Of a DNA stretch of 64,000 nucleotides, positions 59,270-64,000 are shown piece by piece (the first letter of the stretch is position 1; every line of letters starts with the position of its first letter). This stretch comes from Piscicola geometra (Eukaryota; Annelida; Clitellata; Hirudinida; Piscicolidae): positions 1,966,001-2,030,000 of the forward strand of contig OX030957.1 of the NCBI GenBank assembly GCA_943735955.1, read 5' to 3'. Made by a program: the position numbers and the translations under genes. The notes under the pieces are model-generated. The model made no database searches. It worked only from the letters and a program-made list of their open reading frames with translations, and was not told the origin of the DNA.

Positions 59270-62200
59270 TCACACCACATGCACCATCTCGTGAGACTTG
59301 AGATCTGAGGCCCTTCTGAAGTAGGCACAGCAGAAATTGCACGAAAAGACTGTCGACTTGCCTGCCGTCGTCTGCTGGCTTCGAGTGGAATCCCTGTGCT
59401 GGAAGCCGTTGGTCTGGCAAGAGATGGTATGGTTTATTTAAGATTTATCTCTAAATACTAAATTTATTTCTCAATACCTTCACCCTACCGTATAGTAAAG
59501 GTATGGATAAATTAGTGAGGCTGATTACTGTTTATGTAAAATAAGCTAAACCTTTTGATACAAGAACATACGACCGCTATAAATTCGATCAAGCAAACAC
59601 ACACACACACACCTTGTTGAGATGCACGTTCTGATGCACGAGGAGGGTCCTGGGCTGGCAGAAGCCTTTGCCGCACTGTCTGCACTTGAAGGGCTTCTCC
59701 TTCGAGTGGATGTGCCTGTGTGTTTTTATGTGGTACGAGTGTAGTTGTAGTGTGGTAGTAGTGTGTTTTTATGTGGTTGTAGTGTGGTAGTAGTGTGGTA
59801 GTAGTGTGTTTTTATGTGGTAGTAGTGTATTTTTATGTGGTAGTAGTGTGGTTTTAGTGTGGTAGTAGTGTGGTAGTAGTGTGGTTGTAGTGTGGTAGTA
59901 GTGTGGTAGTATTGTGTTTTTATGTGGTTGTAGTGTGGTAGTATTGTGTTTTTATGTGGTTGTAGTGTGGTAGTAGTGTGGTAGTAGTGTGTTTTTATGT
60001 GGTAGTAGTGTGGTTTTAGTGTGGTAGTAGTGTGGTAGTAGTGTGGTAGTAGTGTGGTAGTAGTGTGGTAGTAGTGTGGTAGTAGTGTGTTTTTATGTGG
60101 TTGTAGTGTGATAGTAGTGTGGTAGTAGTGTGGTAGTAGTGTGGTAGTAGTGTGGTAGTAGTGTGTTTTTATGTGGTTGTAGTGTGGTAGTAGTGTGGTA
60201 GTAGTGTGTTTTTATGTGGTAGTAGTGTGGTTGTAGTGTGGTATTAGTGTGGTAGTAGTGTGGTTGTAGTGTGGTAGTATTGTGGTAGTAGTGTGGTAGT
60301 AGTGTGGTAGTAGTGTGGTAGTGATGTGGTAGTGATGTGGTAGTAGTGTTGTAGTAGTGTGGTAGTAGTGTGGTAGTAGTGTGGTAGTGGTGTGGTACTA
60401 GTGTGGTGGTAGCAGTGTGGTAGTGTGATAAAGTAGGAAAAATTTAGTAATAGTGAGGTAGTGTGATGCAGTAGGAAGTATGTGGTGATGATGTGGCAGT
60501 AGGAAGCATCCTTCAGATAGTAGAGACAATATCTTCATTTGCATTATCCCTATCATAATCCACTCTGAGATTTAATAATAATAAATAATAACTTTCGTTT
60601 TTATGTAGCGACAGTGAATGCAACTGAAGCGGTATAAAAAGCATAAGGACTCGTCGGCCACCGCACCTGTGGTCTCGGAGGTGGTCTTGCCTTCGGAACT
60701 TCTTGAAGCAAACCTCGCACGTGTAGGGCCTCTCGTTCGTGTGAGTCCGTTCGTGAATGAGGAGGTTGTACGACTTGGTGAAGTGACGTCCACAGAACCT
60801 GCATATGAACTGACGACTGTTTGAGGCAAGTGGTGGAGGGTGGTGGAGGGTGGTGGTGGAGGGTGGTGGAGGGTGGTGGAGGGTGGTGGAGGGTGGTGGA
60901 GGGTGATGGAAGGGGTGGATGGAGATGGAAGGTTGTTGAAGGTTGGGTGTATGGTGAGTGAAATAGATGACTTGGGTGGATAAGTTGGTGAAAGTGAATT
61001 TTGGGAAGGAGCATGAGATGAGGGCCGGTAGATAAAAAAATGAATCACTGCAGCTTGAGAAAAAAGTTAAACTTTTCATAAATAATTTTGATGCACGTAA
61101 AACTTTTAGTTTCGCCTTTAAAGATACAAATCTCACCGATCAATCACTAGCACGTACCCGCTCTTCTTCGTATTCTTCTTGACTGGTGTCTTTTCGAGCA
61201 TCAATCGCTTGTTGAATAAGTCGAAATCTGAACTCTTGGTTCTGAGACCCTCATTGTAGTACGATACTTCGTTGACTTTGTTGAAGGCTCTAACATAATC
61301 TTCGTGAGGGATGTAACTGGAAGGGTGGTTGGAAGAAGTTGATTCGGACGTTCCATGCTGGCACTCTTTCATTCTGCTTCCAATTGACACTTTTGGATTT
61401 TCTTGTAAATAAATGCTCTCTTCTTTAATGGAAGGTTGAAAGCTTGTGAGAGTTTTTGAAATCTCGTTTTTCTCAGAAGTGAATCTTTCTTCTACGGGAC
61501 ATTCGCTCTGGTGGGATCTACTTGCCTCACTTCCTTTAGAACTCGACTTAATAACTGATTTAACGCTTTTTTTCTCATGAAATGAATTAGCTCTCCAATC
61601 GGTCACGCCAGATGAGGAAACCTTGAAGTTGTTGTTGACTGAAGCATCTTCATTGGTCCCTTCGTTTACGTGGATGAAGTCTTTGGGATACTGCTTGACG
61701 TGAGCACAGTGCACAGGCCTCTTGCGCGAGTGGTGGTTGTGCAGGAGCTTGTTGAGTTTGAAGGTGGAGTAGTTGAACTTGCCCGTGTTGTAAGCTCCAT
61801 TTAAAGTTTTATTCGGATAATTGTTCGAAAAACTGATGGAGTTGTTGTTTTGGTTGATGTTGTTGTTGTTGCAGTGGTTATTAAAGAATTGAGATTTAGG
61901 ATTGGCATTGTTGGTTAATGAGTGTGAGGTGAAGTTCGGGTCTTTGATGTACTTGCGCCATTTCAAATGATACAGAAAGCCGAAAAAGCTGGAATGTTTT
62001 ATTGGTGGGCGTGTTGAGACTGGTAGTTGCTGGTTGTAATGGTTGTGCAGCTGTTGCAGGTAGTAGGAATTTGTCAGATAGAATTCACGAAGGTCTAAAC
62101 TTTGCTGGTGGTAAAAGAGTTTGTTGAGTTGTTGCTCGTTGTAACTTTCATGTTTTTTCTGTTGCTGTGATAGGAGGTAGTTGCGATAAGGTGATTGTGG

Positions 62201-62347
62201 AAGGTCATGATGATGATGCCTTATTTGTTGACGCTGAAATGTTTGGTTTTGATCTTCAGTCTCTTTCCCTTTTTGCAGCTGCTTGCATTCATTTTCTTTT
62301 ATTATAGAATTGGCCAAGTTTTTGAAATCAAATTTTATTTTTTTCAT
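59270..62347 (-). CDS. Odd-skipped/OSR family C2H2 zinc-finger transcription factor, 4 exons
   Basis: Model: complement(59270..59413, 59613..59715, 60667..60816, 61137..62347), 535 aa, phases consistent. Exon 1 encodes a 404-residue low-complexity N-terminus rich in Asn, Gln, His, Ser and Lys. Finger 1 (C409-H429): [25 protein letters not shown]. Finger 2 (C437-H457): [20 protein letters not shown]. Finger 3 (C465-H485): [20 protein letters not shown]. These are almost identical to Drosophila Odd and vertebrate OSR1/2, including the intron within finger 2 after 'RDH'. A fourth, divergent finger (C513-H533, [20 protein letters not shown]) follows a 27-residue linker and ends the protein. Known role: sequence-specific nuclear regulator in embryonic patterning, gut and nephridial/renal development. 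Introns 2 and 3 are occupied by a GTGGTAGTA minisatellite and (CA)n. CCAAT-type motifs lie upstream at 62515, 62553 and 62588. Exact orthologue naming is left open. Confidence 0.93.
59730..60470. repeat. 11-bp (TGTGGTAGTAG)n minisatellite, ~740 bp (odd-skipped intron 2)
   Basis: More than 60 units of tgtggtagtag interspersed with tgtgttttta-tgtggt variants, filling most of intron 2. Confidence 0.96.
60835..60915. repeat. (GGTGGTGGAG)n in odd-skipped intron 1
   Basis: About seven 10-bp units ggtggtggag immediately upstream (minus strand) of the exon 2 acceptor CTCAAACAG. Confidence 0.92.
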
Positions 62348-62640
62348 TTTATTTTATTGTTGACAACTTTTAACAACACGATATTTAAATAAGTTTGCTA
62401 TTTATTTTACAAATGAGTTGAAACTCAATAACTTCTTTGAAGCCAATTTTATTTTAAAAATCTTAAAATGAAATAATGTTGTTTTAAATAATAAACTTTA
62501 AAAGAAAGTTTGCAACCAATGGGGCATGAGAAATAGTCTTTTTCAGTCTGCTATTGGCTGCTCCAAAAGCAACCGTTGAGATTCCAACCAATCAAATCAG
62601 TAGCTTTCACCATTTGATGTAACCTGTCAAGATATTGCAG
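62348..62640 (-). promoter_or_regulatory. Upstream region of the odd-skipped gene with CCAAT boxes
   Basis: Three CCAAT/ATTGG motifs (62516-62520, 62553-62557, 62588-62592) cluster about 170-245 bp above the start codon in a GC-richer patch. This is consistent with a proximal promoter, though CCAAT motifs alone are weak evidence. Confidence 0.4.
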
Positions 62641-63810
62641 ATTTAATTAAACAAGCTTTTGATTTTGAATTCACTATTTGAACTTTACAAGTTTTCATAA
62701 GTTCAATGATGAACCTGTCCCCGTTTGAGTTTCACGTACTAATCGATAATAGTAATTAATCAGATTTGCATTGAATTTCATTTTACAACTTTATGGTGAC
62801 AAACAGGGGCGCAACCAGCCAAAAATGCGGGGGGGGGCTCAACTTTAGTATGGAAAAAAAATTTATTTACCGCAACTGTTGCGTTTTGCAGCATCAATTT
62901 GTATGTTTTCTTGCTGTTTTAATACCGAGTTTTTTTCACATATTTTGTAAACTAAATTTTACATTTTAATTTCATGAATTAAATTTCAAATTTTTTCATT
63001 TTATTATTTATAATCTTTTATTTTCTGTTCGCATTTAAAATTTCTCAAAACAATCTTTCCTCGCTTAGATAATGTTTCAATTTTAGTATTTTTATACAAA
63101 TTTAGTCTTAATTTCAAGGTGAAAAGATAGTTAAAACTTGAATTAATTTTTTTATCTTCAAAATAACTTGTAAAACGTTTTCAATGCTTTTAAAAATCAA
63201 TGGAGCGTTTTCGCAACTTTGACGAAATATGATTTCATATGATTTTTAATAAGCCTAGTCATTCATTACAATAGTTATTATGAAAATAATAAAATTATTA
63301 TTTTAATGTTAATGTATTATGAAATTTATAAAATTATAATTAGAAGTTGAATTTTGAAGATAAATGTTAATTTTTATATTTAGACAATTTTTTTAAAATC
63401 GCAAATGCTTCACACTTGAAGCTTTTATTGAAGAAAATATAATTTTTAACCTCTCATAGGTTGATTATAAAATTAAAATAAAGATAACATTCGTCGTCAA
63501 TGTCGTCTTTGAAACAGCACGACAGTTTGAGTGCTGTTGTAATTCACGTTAAATAATTTGCTTTGTTGTAATAAAAATAATATTTATTATTATTATTATA
63601 ACTAATAAAATAATTAGAAGTCATAATTTTATCGAACTATTTGCAATTGAAATTTATTTCTGTTTTGATAAATTTGGTTTGAACCAATTTATTTATGATT
63701 TCTTACTGCACACTGTCACATTTTCCGCTCACGCTGCGTTTTCGCAACATTTTGCCCCATTAAAACTTATGAAATAATTGTTTTCAATTTTGCTTGAGTT
63801 GTTATTATAA
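62641..63810. other. AT-rich intergenic DNA
   Basis: No gene. At 62805-62842 the string caggggcgcaaccagcc followed by a run of nine G resembles the ends of some DNA transposons, but no opposite inverted copy is found in the window. Confidence 0.4.
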
Positions 63811-64000
63811 CCATTTTTTGCTTCCACGTCTACAATCCCATCCTATGTCCATCCTCCATTTAAATCAACAGCACTGTATACTCAAGACCATGTTAACCCT
63901 ATCACCATATTTAATCTTCTCACCATAAAATGCCCAACTGGTACCGGCTCCGATGGCTTGCCACAATGGTATCTCCAACTAATTGCACCCATAATCAGTA
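63811..64000 (+). mobile_element. Non-LTR retrotransposon reverse-transcriptase segment, running off the right edge
   Basis: An uninterrupted plus frame (63 codons in view) reads IPSYVHPPFKSTALYTQDHV, then CPTGTGSDGLPQWYLQLI-APIIS. The P-T-G-x-G-x-D-G-[LI]-P-x-W-[FY]-L pattern is the N-terminal RT block of many LINE ORF2 proteins (compare 'TATGLDGLPHWFLRLAAP'). No stop or frameshift is seen up to the window end, so this copy is less decayed than the others here. Only a fragment is visible. Confidence 0.7.

Overview
Eukaryotic, intron-rich, AT-rich DNA (intergenic parts are A/T dominated, exons clearly GC-richer) with an exceptional load of simple repeats: (CA)n, (ATC)n, (AGT)n, (CAA)n and many 11-77 bp minisatellites. 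Two neighbouring precursor genes encode myomodulin-type amidated peptides (ending -MLRI, -MLRM and -RLRL before Gly-Lys-Arg or Gly-Lys-Lys). This family is known from molluscs and annelids, so I infer a lophotrochozoan. An annelid, perhaps a leech, is my guess from the overall character and is not proven.

I rebuilt eight multi-exon genes by reading splice sites and phases on both strands. Left to right they are: an SRSF10-type SR splicing factor (minus, 2926-5407); a TRIC/TMEM38 intracellular cation channel (minus, 16027-18047); a PRL/PTP4A phosphatase (plus, 19040-21958), head-to-head with TRIC; an HLH protein with an unusually long loop and a polyQ tract (plus, 28209-31581); two tandem myomodulin-like precursors (minus, 32558-33140 and 34459-36068); an SH3-PX-BAR sorting nexin of the SNX9/18/33 family (minus, 42222-47647); an MBOAT1/2-type lysophospholipid acyltransferase (plus, 49423-55712), head-to-head with the sorting nexin; and an odd-skipped/OSR zinc-finger factor (minus, 59270-62347).

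Between them lie AT-rich gene-poor tracts (about 5.4-16 kb, 22-28 kb, 37-42 kb, 55.7-59 kb and 62.4-64 kb). These hold microsatellites, decayed non-LTR retrotransposon pieces (15.06-15.59 kb, 57.0-57.2 kb, and a better preserved piece running off the right edge), tRNA-derived SINE-like sequences, and a few orphan exon-like pieces. The genes do not form a pathway; this is an ordinary animal gene neighbourhood.

The most interesting signals are: (1) the tandem neuropeptide genes, whose signal/spacer half is nearly identical while the peptide half has diverged, together with a conserved upstream block; (2) splice junctions assembled from microsatellites, with (CA)n, (CAA)n or (CCA)n running into acceptors and (GT)n or (GTT)n starting at donors; (3) an HLH domain with a loop of about 90 residues; (4) a PRL phosphatase lacking a normal C-terminal CAAX box; and (5) small coding tandem repeats inside conserved domains.
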